Positions 1 to 9,627 of a DNA stretch of 64,000 nt are shown one piece after another. The translations under genes and the position numbers were made by a program. Under the pieces are notes generated by a model, which worked only from the letters and a program-made list of their open reading frames with translations, searched no databases and had not been told where the DNA came from. Numbering within the stretch: the first letter of the stretch is position 1; the number at the start of each line of letters is the position of its first letter. Source of the DNA: an uncultured Anaerobutyricum sp. (GTDB lineage: Bacteria > Bacillota > Clostridia > Lachnospirales > Lachnospiraceae); the NCBI RefSeq assembly GCF_934307085.1, contig NZ_CAKRCF010000003.1:33282-97281 (forward strand). The letters run 5' to 3'.

Positions 1-1630
1 CATACTGGTCGATAATCTCTAATGGATCGATACCATTACCAAGGGACTTACTCATCTTACGTCCCTGCTCGTCACGAACAAGACCGTGAATCAATACATC
101 ACTGAATGGACACTTTCCAGTCTGCTCATATCCGGAAAATACCATACGGATTACCCAGAAGAAAATAATGTCATATCCGGTTACAAGAACGTTTGTAGGA
201 TAGAAGTAATCTAAATCTTCTGTCTTATCCGGCCAGCCTAATGTGGAGAATGGCCATAATGCAGAACTAAACCATGTATCTAATGTATCCTCATCCTGTG
301 TAAAATGAGTGCATCCACACTTGGGACATACTGATGGCATCTCTTTTGCTACAACAATCTCCCCACAATCATCACAGTAGTATGCAGGAATTCTGTGTCC
401 CCACCATAACTGTCTGGAAATACACCAGTCACGGATATTCTCTAACCAGTGAAGGTAAGTACGGTCAAAATGACCTGGTACAAAACGAAGATCTCCGTTC
501 TTTACTGCCTCAATAGCAGGTTTTGCCATCTCGTTCATCTTTACGAACCACTGCTTTTTAATCATTGGTTCTACCGTAGTATGGCAACGGTCATGAGTTC
601 CTACATTATGTTCATGATTCTCAATGCGCACAAGATAGCCGCCTTCTTCTAACTCTTTTACGATCGCCTTTCTCGCCTCGTAACGATCCATTCCTTCAAA
701 CTTACCACCGTTCTCATTGATAGTTCCGTCATCATTTAAAATATTGATTTCTTCTAAGTTATGACGCTTTCCAACTTCAAAGTCGTTAGGGTCATGTGCT
801 GGTGTGATTTTTACTGCACCAGTACCGAATTCTTTATCTACATAAGAATCTGCAACGATTGGAATTTCTTTATTTACGATTGGAAGAAGAACCATCTTTC
901 CAACTAAATCTTTATATCTCTCATCATCTGGATGTACGGCGATGGCTGTATCTCCAAGCATTGTCTCAGGACGAGTTGTAGCAATCTCGATGCACTTATC
1001 TGTTCCAACGATTGGATAATTGATGTGCCAGAAATGTCCTGCCTGATCCTCATATTCTACCTCTGCATCAGAAATAGATGTCTGGCATACTGGACACCAG
1101 TTGATAATACGGGAGCCCTGGTAAATATATCCCTTTTCGTAAAGACGGATAAATACTTCCTGTACTGCTTTAGAACAGCCTTCGTCCATTGTAAAACGTT
1201 CTCTGTCCCAGTCAGCGGAAGAACCAAGCTTCTTTAACTGGCTGACAATACGTCCGCCATACTCTTCTCTCCACTCCCATGTACGCTTTAAGAATCCCTC
1301 ACGTCCGAGTTCTTCTTTGTCGATACCTTCTTCTCTCAACTTATTGGTAACCTTTACCTCTGTTGCGATGCTGGCATGGTCCGTTCCTGGCTGCCATAAC
1401 GCATTGTATCCCTGCATTCTCTTAAAACGGATAAGGATATCCTGTAATGTGTTATCTAAGGCATGTCCCATATGAAGCTGGCCTGTGATGTTTGGTGGCG
1501 GCATCACGATGGTAAAAGGTTTCTTGCTGCGGTCTACTTCAGCATGGAAATACTTTTTATCCAGCCATTTTTTATAAAGTCTGTCCTCAATCTCGGAAGG
1601 ATTGTAGGTCTTATTCATTTCTGTTGCCAT
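1..1630 (-). CDS. valS: Valyl-tRNA synthetase, 3' part missing (runs off the left edge)
   Basis: Cytoplasmic class I aminoacyl-tRNA synthetase that charges tRNA-Val. The first 543 codons are in the window. Residues 43-57 carry the HIGH-type signature (HMGH at 53-56) after a PPPNITG stretch, and the KMSKS loop is at about 525-529, just before the window ends. An editing (CP1) domain lies between them, and two CxxC pairs near residues 416-437 form a zinc ribbon. The ATG at 1630 is preceded by AGGAGG at the right distance, and the [15 protein letters not shown] start is typical of Firmicute ValRS. The leader of about 180 nt has no T-box signature (no AGGGTGG-type antiterminator box), although many Firmicute valS genes have one. 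Confidence 0.97.
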   Translation of the reverse strand, partial: MATEMNKTYNPSEIEDRLYKKWLDKKYFHAEVDRSKKPFTIVMPPPNITGQLHMGHALDNTLQDILIRFKRMQGYNALWQPGTDHASIATEVKVTNKLREEGIDKEELGREGFLKRTWEWREEYGGRIVSQLKKLGSSADWDRERFTMDEGCSKAVQEVFIRLYEKGYIYQGSRIINWCPVCQTSISDAEVEYEDQAGHFWHINYPIVGTDKCIEIATTRPETMLGDTAIAVHPDDERYKDLVGKMVLLPIVNKEIPIVADSYVDKEFGTGAVKITPAHDPNDFEVGKRHNLEEINILNDDGTINENGGKFEGMDRYEARKAIVKELEEGGYLVRIENHEHNVGTHDRCHTTVEPMIKKQWFVKMNEMAKPAIEAVKNGDLRFVPGHFDRTYLHWLENIRDWCISRQLWWGHRIPAYYCDDCGEIVVAKEMPSVCPKCGCTHFTQDEDTLDTWFSSALWPFSTLGWPDKTEDLDYFYPTNVLVTGYDIIFFWVIRMVFSGYEQTGKCPFSDVLIHGLVRDEQGRKMSKSLGNGIDPLEIIDQY

Positions 1631-1819
1631 TATTTGATTCCTCCTGGTTTTTATCATAAAATATGCATTTCTAAAAAACTGCATACTCTTCATCTTTTTT
1701 TACAGCACTTCAAACATTCTCTAGAATAATTCTGTTGCCATACATCTTATATGCAAATTCACTATATAATCTGCAATTAAAAATTGATAATTAAATAAAG
1801 CAAAAAAGCTCTGTCTATC

Positions 1820-1848
1820 ATAGTATAACTTATTTGTGAATTTGTCAC
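1820..1848 (-). promoter_or_regulatory. Probable sigma-A promoter of valS
   Basis: On the - strand a GTGACA -35 box (1843-1848, 5/6 to TTGACA) and a TACTAT -10 box (1820-1825, 4/6) are separated by exactly 17 bases. The site lies between the end of the TPR gene and valS, so valS can be transcribed on its own with a leader of about 180 nt. Seen by eye only. Confidence 0.5.
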
Positions 1849-1860
1849 TAATATTTTGTA

Positions 1861-2691
1861 TTAAATCTCTATTTCTTTTCTAAAATCTCTCTGCAGGCTA
1901 CGCACAAGACGTTTTTTCTTCTCCTGTGCTTCTTCTAGTTTTCCATTTTCATCTAAAAATACTATTTTCTTGTACTTTTCTGTCATCGCATTATAATCAA
2001 AATCTTCCTGAAAATCTGCAAATCTTCCCTCGAAGGAATCAAGCAGGATATCTGAATCTTCAAATGTTTTTAGTTCCTCTCCTGCTGCCTCCATCCCTTC
2101 CACTAATGCTGTAACTGCATAATAATAGAAAAGCGAATTCTCATCACCCGCGTATTGATAAGCCTTAATAAAGTTAATCTTTGCATTTTCAAAACGAAAC
2201 AGCTTCGACTCTGCCACACCAATGTTATGATAAATGCGTCCCCGTTCCTCTTCCTTTATACCATCCTGTTCTAATGCTGCCTGATAACTCTCAATTGCTC
2301 TTGCAGCCCTGCCAGAAATTACAAACAAATCTCCCATCCATTTTTTCTGTAAATATATCGGGGCATTCATCAGGCCCCTATATTCATCAAGAATATCCCT
2401 GATTTCATCTTCATTGAAATAATGTCCTTCTCTAAATAACGTTGAGAAGTACTTCATCTGATCCTTTTCCGGATCAAGCAGACGAATGAGCTGTTTGTAA
2501 AGTTTGTCAAGTCCCAGCTCATCTCTGATATATAACAACAAATCTTCTCCCGGCAGCCTGTGAATATAACAAATCATATGCTGCCGTAAATAATAACAGA
2601 GCTCTTCATAGGAAAAAATCTGTATTCCTGTATCCTCAAAATAATATCCTTTTTTTCCAATCTTACCAATGCAGATAAGTGACTCTCTCAT
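1861..2691 (-). CDS. TPR-repeat protein, third gene of the DUF5717/DUF5716 unit
   Basis: 276-residue soluble protein with no signal peptide or membrane segment. The middle (about 110-200) reads as tetratricopeptide helices (for example the stretch with AARAIESYQAALEQ and IYHNIGVAESKLFRFENA), and the C-terminus is a charged coiled coil ending in KRLVRSLQRDFRKEIEI. TPRs normally serve as protein-docking surfaces. It starts 58 nt after the DUF5716 gene on the same strand with a GAGGTAAGGA ribosome-binding site, so it is most likely co-transcribed with the two genes upstream. Specific function unknown; the partner is probably one of its operon neighbours (inference). Confidence 0.75.
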   Translation of the reverse strand: MRESLICIGKIGKKGYYFEDTGIQIFSYEELCYYLRQHMICYIHRLPGEDLLLYIRDELGLDKLYKQLIRLLDPEKDQMKYFSTLFREGHYFNEDEIRDILDEYRGLMNAPIYLQKKWMGDLFVISGRAARAIESYQAALEQDGIKEEERGRIYHNIGVAESKLFRFENAKINFIKAYQYAGDENSLFYYYAVTALVEGMEAAGEELKTFEDSDILLDSFEGRFADFQEDFDYNAMTEKYKKIVFLDENGKLEEAQEKKKRLVRSLQRDFRKEIEI

Positions 2692-2749
2692 CTTCCTTAC
2701 CTCTTTCTTTCCGTGAACTTCTCTCTGCGATATTCCTGTCAGTAAAGTA

Positions 2750-3853
2750 TCACGAAATCAATTTAAATGGAAAGACCGTAATCTTTCCTGTTGCCGGAAA
2801 CATTTCCCCAAATCCCATATCCTTTAGTAAAATTACTCCCTCTATCTGTGAGGTGAATCGTACCTCTATACGGATTCTCGTTGTCTTTGGTGGACGCTTT
2901 GGCAATCCTTTAATATCACAGGAAGCTCCTTCTATCTCGTTCTCCTTTGTATTATGATAGAAAAAATCCACTCTCTGGCTTTTATCAAGAATAATATCCA
3001 CACTTCCATGTGTATTATACCACTCCCGTCCAATGGATGTGATTGGCATATACTGTGGCTTTCCAGCTTCTGTTGTCACTACACCAACTGTATGATATAC
3101 CATCTCCGGTCCATCCATCAGAATCATTCCCTCATCCATCAGCTCGATCGGGTGAATTCCTAAAAGGCAGGCACCATTGGCGTAAAGATTTTGTCCTAAA
3201 AATACTCTCCTTCCCGCACATAAATAGGTAAGGGTTTTTTTCATCCATTTTCCTTCAAAACCACTACCCGTAAGAAAAATAATATTGGTTGGATTCTTTA
3301 CAAGGAAACGCTTCATCATCTGTCCAAAATTCTGATCCTGCTCTGGCGTTCCCTCCACAACACGGTACTCCTGTAAGTTGATTTCCTTCTCAACTGCACG
3401 ATACGCCTTTTGTCTTGAACGACGTATCTGATCAATCATAATATAACTTAACCGATTATTACGATAATCAAGAAGCAGTGTATTCCTATCCCATACAATT
3501 CTTTCCTGATGGAATACATACTCTGCAAATGCTCTGAAATGTGTTATTACTTTCACTGTATGAAACTTTAAAAACTCCTCACTTACACATTCCTTTAACT
3601 TATCCCTGCTTTCCTCTGTTGTCTCTGCCATAGAAAAATGAACCGCCTGATAATCAGACCAATGATATTCCTTTTCCCTCATATAATCTTCCACGAGCTG
3701 TATGCCTGCCTCTATATAAGTGCCCTGTTCTTCTTTTGACAGCGGAAAACTTTCCTCAGACATTTCTTCCTGTCCTTCTCTGTATATACTAAACTGAACA
3801 GAAGCTGGTCCGAGATCAATTCCCGCATATTTTTTTGTATCCAGTTCTTCCAT
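2750..3853 (-). CDS. DUF5716-type protein with an actin/Hsp70-like nucleotide-binding start
   Basis: 367 residues, soluble. It opens with KYAGIDLGPASVQFSIY (9-24), which fits the phosphate-1 loop of the actin/Hsp70/sugar-kinase fold (GxDxGxxS). A second LLLDY-x4-LS segment at about 126-136 sits where phosphate-2 would be but lacks its glycine, and an IIFLTGSGFEG segment near 191-201 resembles the adenosine loop. The C-terminal third is beta-rich. From memory it matches the Lachnospiraceae family DUF5716, usually next to DUF5717, as here. I infer a chaperone- or scaffold-like ATPase working with the giant neighbour; whether it hydrolyses ATP cannot be told from sequence. It follows the DUF5717 gene by 39 nt. 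Confidence 0.65.
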   Translation of the reverse strand: MEELDTKKYAGIDLGPASVQFSIYREGQEEMSEESFPLSKEEQGTYIEAGIQLVEDYMREKEYHWSDYQAVHFSMAETTEESRDKLKECVSEEFLKFHTVKVITHFRAFAEYVFHQERIVWDRNTLLLDYRNNRLSYIMIDQIRRSRQKAYRAVEKEINLQEYRVVEGTPEQDQNFGQMMKRFLVKNPTNIIFLTGSGFEGKWMKKTLTYLCAGRRVFLGQNLYANGACLLGIHPIELMDEGMILMDGPEMVYHTVGVVTTEAGKPQYMPITSIGREWYNTHGSVDIILDKSQRVDFFYHNTKENEIEGASCDIKGLPKRPPKTTRIRIEVRFTSQIEGVILLKDMGFGEMFPATGKITVFPFKLIS

Positions 3854-3892
3854 TATAAACCTCTCAATCTTTCCTTCTAATTCTTTGTTTAT

Positions 3893-6800
3893 TTACAGAA
3901 GTTTCATACACTGGTCTGCAAAAAAAGTTTTTAAAAGGTAATCTTTTAATTCTGGTAAAGAAGCTTCCTCTGAATCAAGATGATTCAGTGCAAAAAAGCG
4001 GCTGTCCTCTCCATCTTCATAACCAAAAGTCTCAAACTCCAATGTATCGGAACCTTCAACCTGTTTTCCATCTTCCTCCAGTCGATACTTCACATGGTCT
4101 CTCTGGAAAAAGTTCATATGACATACATACATTCCCGGAAGAACTTCCTCTAACTTCAGATTGCGGAAAGAGTACTCTTCTCCGTCAATCTGATAATTCA
4201 ATGTAACATTTCTTCCAGCATGTCCTTTATAGGTAAGGAATGTCATTTCTCTGTAATAAACAGGGAAATCAATCCACTCCTTATAAGCATGATAAATTGG
4301 CAGATAGAACTTTTCCTGTAAAAAGCCATTAATAATATAAACCGCAGTATCTTTTATCGTATCATACCACTCTTCTCTTCCTGCAAAATAGTACAGAAAA
4401 TGAATTCTTGAATGTCTGTTTTCCATTCGTCCATTGACAATCTCCTGTCCGATTGCCATATGCATAAAATCGGTAAGCTCCATGGAACTTTCCAGTTCCT
4501 TCATAGATGCATATTCCAGATAGCTGTCAATCAGTACATCTCCCTGTGCAGACTGGTAAAAAGATTCGAATACCGGGAATACTCCTTCCGTATCATTGCC
4601 AGTAAACATAACCTGTTCAAGAATCTTTCGTTCAAAGTCCACCGTCTCAAGTCCGAAACGCTTACCTCTTTCCCAGATTTCAAGAAGCACTGCCGTCTCT
4701 CCCTGAAAATGCTCCATCAGATATGTGAGTGTATCTTTATTGCACTTCTTTCGAATAAATGCTGCATAGGCAAGAGAAAGGGTTACTTCATCCTTCTTGC
4801 CTTGATAATACTGTGCGCCAAATGATGCCAGTCGAAGAATCTTTGCCGATCCCATGATATCACAGCCATACAGCTCAATTCCAAAGAATGCTTCCTCCAT
4901 CATTCCGACTTCCATATAATAATCCATTAAGGTCTTTCGAAACTCTGTAGAAATGTTCGAATAATCGATTCTTCCAAGCCATCTTGCCAGACTTCTCTTT
5001 TCCTGATGATTCTCATAATATGTAAGAAGCTTTTCAACTGCTTCCGTCTGTACCCACCTAATAAAATCATCATTAAAAGCCAGCTGTTTGAGTACTGGGA
5101 CTGCCTCTTCCTTTATAGTATCATTCATTTTTTCTGATTCCATTAACAAAATCTTCTTATTAGAAAGATTTCGGCGAATCCATTCTTTTTCAAACTGTTC
5201 TGGAGATAAAAATTCCTTTAACTTATAATCAATATCCTTCACATAGCGCTGTTCATTATTATCTACAAAATAAAAAACAGCCCTCTCATTATATACTTCC
5301 ACACAACTTACACCGCTAGAAAGCGGGTAATACTTTTCTTTGCCAGTTTCTGGGCAAGAAACATACACTCCAATAATATGTGAATTTGTGCAGATAAGCT
5401 TGTGATAAAATAAAATATCACATACTGCTTTCCAATTATCTGGTTTTTCCAGTACTTCCTTTTGAAAATAAGTATACAGATAAGCTAAATGCTCGTTAAT
5501 TCTTCCCTTTAAAAGCTGTTCTTCCACAAATGGAAGCATCTTTGAATAATAAGCTCCAAATACCTCTTCATAGCTTGTCTTATTATGCAGCACATTACTG
5601 TAAAGATATGCTTTTTCTAAATAGTCCAGACTATTACTGTATGTAAAATAAATCAAAACACGCTGTGGAATGGTATCGTATGTCGCAAAATCCATACTTC
5701 GAATAAAGAACTCATTCAATCCGATAATCTTTAAATTTGCTTCCACCGCAAGCTGGAAATATTCATGATATTCCTTACCAGTTCTGTTTCCCTTAATAAG
5801 CAGTGAGCAAATTACCTGTAAAAACTGCTCATCCGGCTCCACTCCATAAAGTTTCTCTGCAATATAAAAGACCGCTTTATTATAATACTTCATCTTTAAA
5901 GCAAGACGTGCAAACTGATAAGAAAGCGCCAACGAAATATATCCATAACGGACTCCCCAGCGGAAAATGCTAATTTCAAACTTTCCGAGTTCTTCCATAT
6001 AATTTGGATTCTCATTCAAAATATCACAGGCTTCAAAATATAAAAGACTGCTGTTATTCCCTTCTTCAAACAGCTGCCTAATCGTATCATACTGAAGTCT
6101 CTTATTATATACATACTCTCTGTCAAGATAAATGAGCATCCATAAAGCTTCTGCCTTATAGTCTGATAATTCATAAAATTCACGGATAACCGTAACTGCT
6201 TTACTGATTGCTTCTGGCGTCCTGTAATACATTGCCTTAAGATACAGAAAATAATTCGCTTCCAGCGGAGAAAACTTATCTTCATTTGAAAGATCCTCTA
6301 ATTTCTCCATCGCTTCTCTGGCTTCTTCCTTCTGTTCTTCCATCAAAAGAAAATGCATTCGATACAGCTTCCATTCATTATCATCTGTATCCTGCTCTAA
6401 TTCCTTCAAAACCTGATCTGAGTCTTCTGCAAAATCTTCAAATCCAATGCTTCCAGTACGAAAATACAAGTAATTATGCATCAGTTCCGCTCTCTTTTTC
6501 TTTAATTGGAATTTCTGCTGCCTATCCTTTGCCAGTTCAGAATATTCACTCCACCATTCTACGGAGATTTCTATATTTTGACGTATAGTATCAATATGGA
6601 TAATGTCGCTGCCATTCAAAAGCCCCTGCTTCTTCTCTATAGTGAATGTCAGCACTCCATCCTCAAAGTCATCGCTTGAAAAGCGCTTAATAGATGGCTC
6701 CACCTGCCCTTTTTCACTAAAAATACGACCTTCTACGTATCCTGGATGGGTAAGCGTCAGCGTAAGTGAAGAACAATCCTCCCCTTCTTCTAATACTACC

Positions 6801-7393
6801 TTATTCCCAGATATGTGAACAAAAGTCTGCTCTTTGTACCCTGCTGCCGTAAGAAATTCTTCTAAAATAAGGCTTCTTGAACGACTCTTCATCAAGCTGT
6901 GATACAAACTTTGCTTCTCTGGCTCGTCCTGTAAAAATACTTCTTCAAAATTCGGCAGGAAAAACAATTCCATCGCTTCTTTTCGATTCTGTTCATATAT
7001 ATGGATAAATTCTTCTATTGTAGATATTCTTCCCTGAGAAGTTTCTACAAACTTACGTATCACCTGAATATAGTAAGGAATTATATATTCCCCACCATTC
7101 GTAATAAGAACGATATTACCTTCAAATATACTCCCTGCAGTAGCAAGCTTCCCTTTAAAATAAAAAGGGATTTCCTGACGAACCCCTTCTAGTTGTTCTA
7201 CCTCTACCGCCACCTTATCACTAGTCGTACAGACGTATCCTTCTATCGGAATCTTGTTCTCGCTTTCTATAAAAAAGGAATCTTTATAAACCTTTCCCTC
7301 TTCCACCTCAATGTTCAGATTCGTAATGGAAAGGCTTACTACTGGCGCTGCATCATTATTCACTTCCTGTATTACACTAATTTCTTCTTTCAC
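3893..7393 (-). CDS. DUF5717-type giant protein
   Basis: About 1166 residues, no signal peptide or membrane helix. The first 150 residues look like an Ig-type beta sandwich (alternating strands such as SLSITNLNIEVEEGK and GNIVLITNGGEYIIPYYIQV). The centre, roughly 300-900, is a long array of TPR/Sel1-like helical hairpins. The C-terminal part returns to beta structure. From memory it matches DUF5717, which pairs with DUF5716. Start choice: an ATG exists at 7417, but a TATAAT box at 7428-7433 would place the transcript start only a few bases before it and there is no ribosome-binding site. A GTG at 7393 follows AAGGATAAAGG, so I prefer it. First gene of a three-gene unit. Function unknown. Confidence 0.7.
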   Translation of the reverse strand: MKEEISVIQEVNNDAAPVVSLSITNLNIEVEEGKVYKDSFFIESENKIPIEGYVCTTSDKVAVEVEQLEGVRQEIPFYFKGKLATAGSIFEGNIVLITNGGEYIIPYYIQVIRKFVETSQGRISTIEEFIHIYEQNRKEAMELFFLPNFEEVFLQDEPEKQSLYHSLMKSRSRSLILEEFLTAAGYKEQTFVHISGNKVVLEEGEDCSSLTLTLTHPGYVEGRIFSEKGQVEPSIKRFSSDDFEDGVLTFTIEKKQGLLNGSDIIHIDTIRQNIEISVEWWSEYSELAKDRQQKFQLKKKRAELMHNYLYFRTGSIGFEDFAEDSDQVLKELEQDTDDNEWKLYRMHFLLMEEQKEEAREAMEKLEDLSNEDKFSPLEANYFLYLKAMYYRTPEAISKAVTVIREFYELSDYKAEALWMLIYLDREYVYNKRLQYDTIRQLFEEGNNSSLLYFEACDILNENPNYMEELGKFEISIFRWGVRYGYISLALSYQFARLALKMKYYNKAVFYIAEKLYGVEPDEQFLQVICSLLIKGNRTGKEYHEYFQLAVEANLKIIGLNEFFIRSMDFATYDTIPQRVLIYFTYSNSLDYLEKAYLYSNVLHNKTSYEEVFGAYYSKMLPFVEEQLLKGRINEHLAYLYTYFQKEVLEKPDNWKAVCDILFYHKLICTNSHIIGVYVSCPETGKEKYYPLSSGVSCVEVYNERAVFYFVDNNEQRYVKDIDYKLKEFLSPEQFEKEWIRRNLSNKKILLMESEKMNDTIKEEAVPVLKQLAFNDDFIRWVQTEAVEKLLTYYENHQEKRSLARWLGRIDYSNISTEFRKTLMDYYMEVGMMEEAFFGIELYGCDIMGSAKILRLASFGAQYYQGKKDEVTLSLAYAAFIRKKCNKDTLTYLMEHFQGETAVLLEIWERGKRFGLETVDFERKILEQVMFTGNDTEGVFPVFESFYQSAQGDVLIDSYLEYASMKELESSMELTDFMHMAIGQEIVNGRMENRHSRIHFLYYFAGREEWYDTIKDTAVYIINGFLQEKFYLPIYHAYKEWIDFPVYYREMTFLTYKGHAGRNVTLNYQIDGEEYSFRNLKLEEVLPGMYVCHMNFFQRDHVKYRLEEDGKQVEGSDTLEFETFGYEDGEDSRFFALNHLDSEEASLPELKDYLLKTFFADQCMKLL

Positions 7394-7427
7394 GACCTTT
7401 ATCCTTCCCTTTTCCATGATATGTCAT

Positions 7428-7456
7428 ATTATAGCAAACATTGACCTATTTTTAAA
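7428..7456 (-). promoter_or_regulatory. Promoter of the DUF5717-DUF5716-TPR unit
   Basis: Perfect TATAAT -10 (7428-7433) with a TTTAAA -35 (7451-7456, 4/6) at 17-base spacing on the - strand. It faces away from the antiporter promoter in the 246-bp divergent intergenic region. Its position argues against the ATG at 7417 being the start codon unless the message is nearly leaderless. Confidence 0.55.
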
Positions 7457-7553
7457 CAGATACAAATGTTTTTTCCCAATTTATTTTTAAATAAATTTCT
7501 TCGCTTTTTTATCATTTTTTCCGCCATTTTAGACAAATTCACTGCATTGTCCT

Positions 7554-7582
7554 TTGACAATAAAAAGCTCTGGTTTTAGTAT
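7554..7582 (+). promoter_or_regulatory. Promoter of the NhaD-like antiporter gene
   Basis: Perfect TTGACA (7554-7559), 17-base spacer, TAGTAT (7577-7582, 4/6). The leader is about 75 nt and contains a TGTTGGT...ACCAACA inverted repeat (about 7601-7645) with a long loop, ending just before the AGGAGG at about 7650. Confidence 0.55.
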
Positions 7583-7663
7583 TTATTTAGTTATTTTATT
7601 ATGTTGGTGAATTCTGCCCATAATAAATATATGTACAAAACCAACATACAGGAGGCTTGACAA

Positions 7664-9094
7664 ATGAAAAAACTATTAACCGGACTTTCGGCCCTTTTGC
7701 TGTTTAGCCCACTCCATGTATTCGCCGCCGATGGTGCTCTTTCTGATACGGCGCTTGGAAATACACTTCCCATTTGGAGTTGTATTCCTTTTGCTGGAAT
7801 GCTTTTAAGCATTGCTATTTTCCCACTGATAAAGGAAGAATGGTGGGAAAAGCATAAACCATGGGTTGTTGCTTTCTGGTCACTGCTCTTTTTAATTCCT
7901 TTTGCCGTTGCTTTTGGCGGACATGTTGCTTTAGAACATCTGATAGAAGTTACACTTGGAGACTATCTTACATTCATCGTTCTTCTTTTTGGACTGTTTT
8001 GCGTAGCCGGCAACATCAGTTTACAAGGTGATCTCGCAGGTAACCCGAAAGTCAACGTTATACTGCTTCTCATAGGAACATTACTTTCAAGCTGGATTGG
8101 AACAACAGGTGCTAGTATGCTTATGATACGACCAATCATACGTGCTAATAAGTGGCGACAACGCAAAGTACAGATTATGGTATTTTTCATTTTTCTTATT
8201 TCAAATATTGGCGGATGCCTTACCCCTGTAGGTGACCCACCACTTTTAATGGGATTTATGAATGGAGTTGACTTTTTCTGGAGTCTTCACCTTCTCCCTG
8301 TGATGATTCTCAATGTCGTTATCCTGCTTGCACTGTTCTTTTTAATTGATACAAGAGCATATAAAAAAGATATCGCAGATGGTTTCAGACCTGAGATGAA
8401 AGCTGAATCAAAAAAAATAAAGCTTCATTTAGATGGTGCACACAATATCATCTTCCTTCTTGTAATTGTTGCCGGTGTTATTTTAAGTGGAGTTCTCCCG
8501 ACTGTCTTCCCTGTTTTCAGTGAAGGGCTTACTATTATGGGAGTAACTTTATCTTATTCCTCTATTATTGAGATTGTGATGATACTTGTCTCTGCTTATC
8601 TTTCTTTTAAGACAACAAAAAAAGAGGTTCGTGACAGCAACCATTTTACATGGGATGCTATTCAGGAAGTTGCTGTTCTCTTCATTGGTATCTTTATTAC
8701 TATGATTCCAGCTCTTCTTATATTAAAGGCTCGTGGAGCTGATCTTGGATTAACTGAGCCTTGGCAGTTTTTCTGGATAACCGGAGCTTTGTCAAGCTTC
8801 CTTGATAACACACCAACTTACCTGGTATTCTTCACAACTGCAGCTTCCTTAGGATTTAGCTCTGGTGTAGCAACACTTACCAGTTTCATCCCGCAGATAA
8901 TCCTTATGGCGATTTCCTGTGGAGCTGTATTTATGGGGGCCAATACCTATATCGGTAATGCACCAAACTTTATGGTTCGTTCCATCGCAGAAGAGAACGG
9001 TATTAAAATGCCATCGTTTTTCGGGTATATGCTTTGGTCATTAAGTTGTCTGATTCCGGTATTTTTGATTGATATGCTGATTTTCTTCTTATAG
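7664..9094 (+). CDS. NhaD/CitMHS-type sodium:proton antiporter
   Basis: 476-residue integral membrane protein with about 11-12 hydrophobic helices, after an N-terminal segment that reads like a cleavable signal or first helix (MKKLLTGLSALLLFSPLHVF). It belongs to the ion-transporter superfamily that includes NhaD and citrate/arsenite carriers. The marks are the GGCLTPVGDPPLLMGF loop near residue 185, the charged EEWWEKHKPW loop near residue 58, and SFLDNTPTYLVFF in the second half. Probable role: sodium/proton exchange across the cytoplasmic membrane. Exact substrate is uncertain because relatives are often called 'citrate transporter'. Strong AGGAGG ribosome-binding site, own promoter, monocistronic, ending just before a large bidirectional hairpin. 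Confidence 0.8.
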   Translation: MKKLLTGLSALLLFSPLHVFAADGALSDTALGNTLPIWSCIPFAGMLLSIAIFPLIKEEWWEKHKPWVVAFWSLLFLIPFAVAFGGHVALEHLIEVTLGDYLTFIVLLFGLFCVAGNISLQGDLAGNPKVNVILLLIGTLLSSWIGTTGASMLMIRPIIRANKWRQRKVQIMVFFIFLISNIGGCLTPVGDPPLLMGFMNGVDFFWSLHLLPVMILNVVILLALFFLIDTRAYKKDIADGFRPEMKAESKKIKLHLDGAHNIIFLLVIVAGVILSGVLPTVFPVFSEGLTIMGVTLSYSSIIEIVMILVSAYLSFKTTKKEVRDSNHFTWDAIQEVAVLFIGIFITMIPALLILKARGADLGLTEPWQFFWITGALSSFLDNTPTYLVFFTTAASLGFSSGVATLTSFIPQIILMAISCGAVFMGANTYIGNAPNFMVRSIAEENGIKMPSFFGYMLWSLSCLIPVFLIDMLIFFL

Positions 9095-9142
9095 GATGTT
9101 GGATACGAACAAAATAGACGCTTTTGGTTATAAAGTAAATGA

Positions 9143-9297
9143 AAAAAGTTCCCTCTATGCTATACAATTTTTGCTGTCGCACTGGACATTCCGTTCTGCC
9201 TATAAGCCCTGCTCGAAAACGAGCTCGCAGGGCTTATAGGCAGAACGGAATGTCCAGCGCGAAAGGCAAAAATTGTATAGCATAGAGGGAACTTTTT
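9143..9297. repeat. 155-bp near-perfect palindrome (two stacked stems), likely bidirectional terminator
   Basis: Outer arms 9143-9174 and 9266-9297 pair perfectly over 32 bases. After a small internal loop (9175-9181 against 9258-9265) the inner arms 9182-9212 and 9227-9257 pair perfectly over 31 bases. The apex 9213-9226 contains a further small GCTCG/CGAGC fold. The outer arms begin with AAAAAG and end with CTTTTT, so it could stop transcription from both converging neighbours, but it is far longer than a normal intrinsic terminator. Confidence 0.85.
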
Positions 9298-9491
9298 ATT
9301 TAGTCTTTTGCAACCAAAAGCTGTGCTTTAATTTTTTCAATATCCATTATATCTAAAAAAGAATTCACTTATAAATAAATAAACATACACTACGATAACC
9401 TAATAATTCCAATCTAATATTAGTGCTACAAAATATCTCATTAATCTTACATACTCTAGGATAACATAGCAACTTAATCCCGCCAAAGACA

Positions 9492-9608
9492 GAAACCGAG
9501 AATCGGTCATTCGGTAAAAATGCGCCTTTGAGCAAGCTCTTAATGCGGGTGAGCATTAAGAGCGCAGTGAAACGAAGCATTTTTGCCGAATGACCGATTC
9601 TCGGTTTC
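9492..9608. repeat. 117-bp long hairpin, second in the same intergenic space
   Basis: Outer arms 9492-9523 and 9577-9608 pair over 32 bases with one G-T wobble. An asymmetric internal loop (12 and 13 nt) follows. Inner arms 9536-9546 and 9553-9563 pair perfectly over 11 bases around a GGGTGA loop. The sequence is unrelated to the 9143-9297 palindrome, but the plan is the same: a 32-bp outer stem, a loop, then an inner stem. It lies immediately 3' of the HD-hydrolase gene. Confidence 0.85.
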
Positions 9609-9627
9609 GTCCGTTTAGCCATTAAAC

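Noticed and set aside
1631..1860. A T-box riboswitch upstream of valS
   Set aside because: No AGGGTGG-type T-box or specifier stem is visible in the leader; only a plain promoter is seen.
4412..4825. A + strand frame of 137 codons inside the DUF5717 gene
   Set aside because: Antisense to a convincing long gene, no ribosome-binding site, and no family resemblance.
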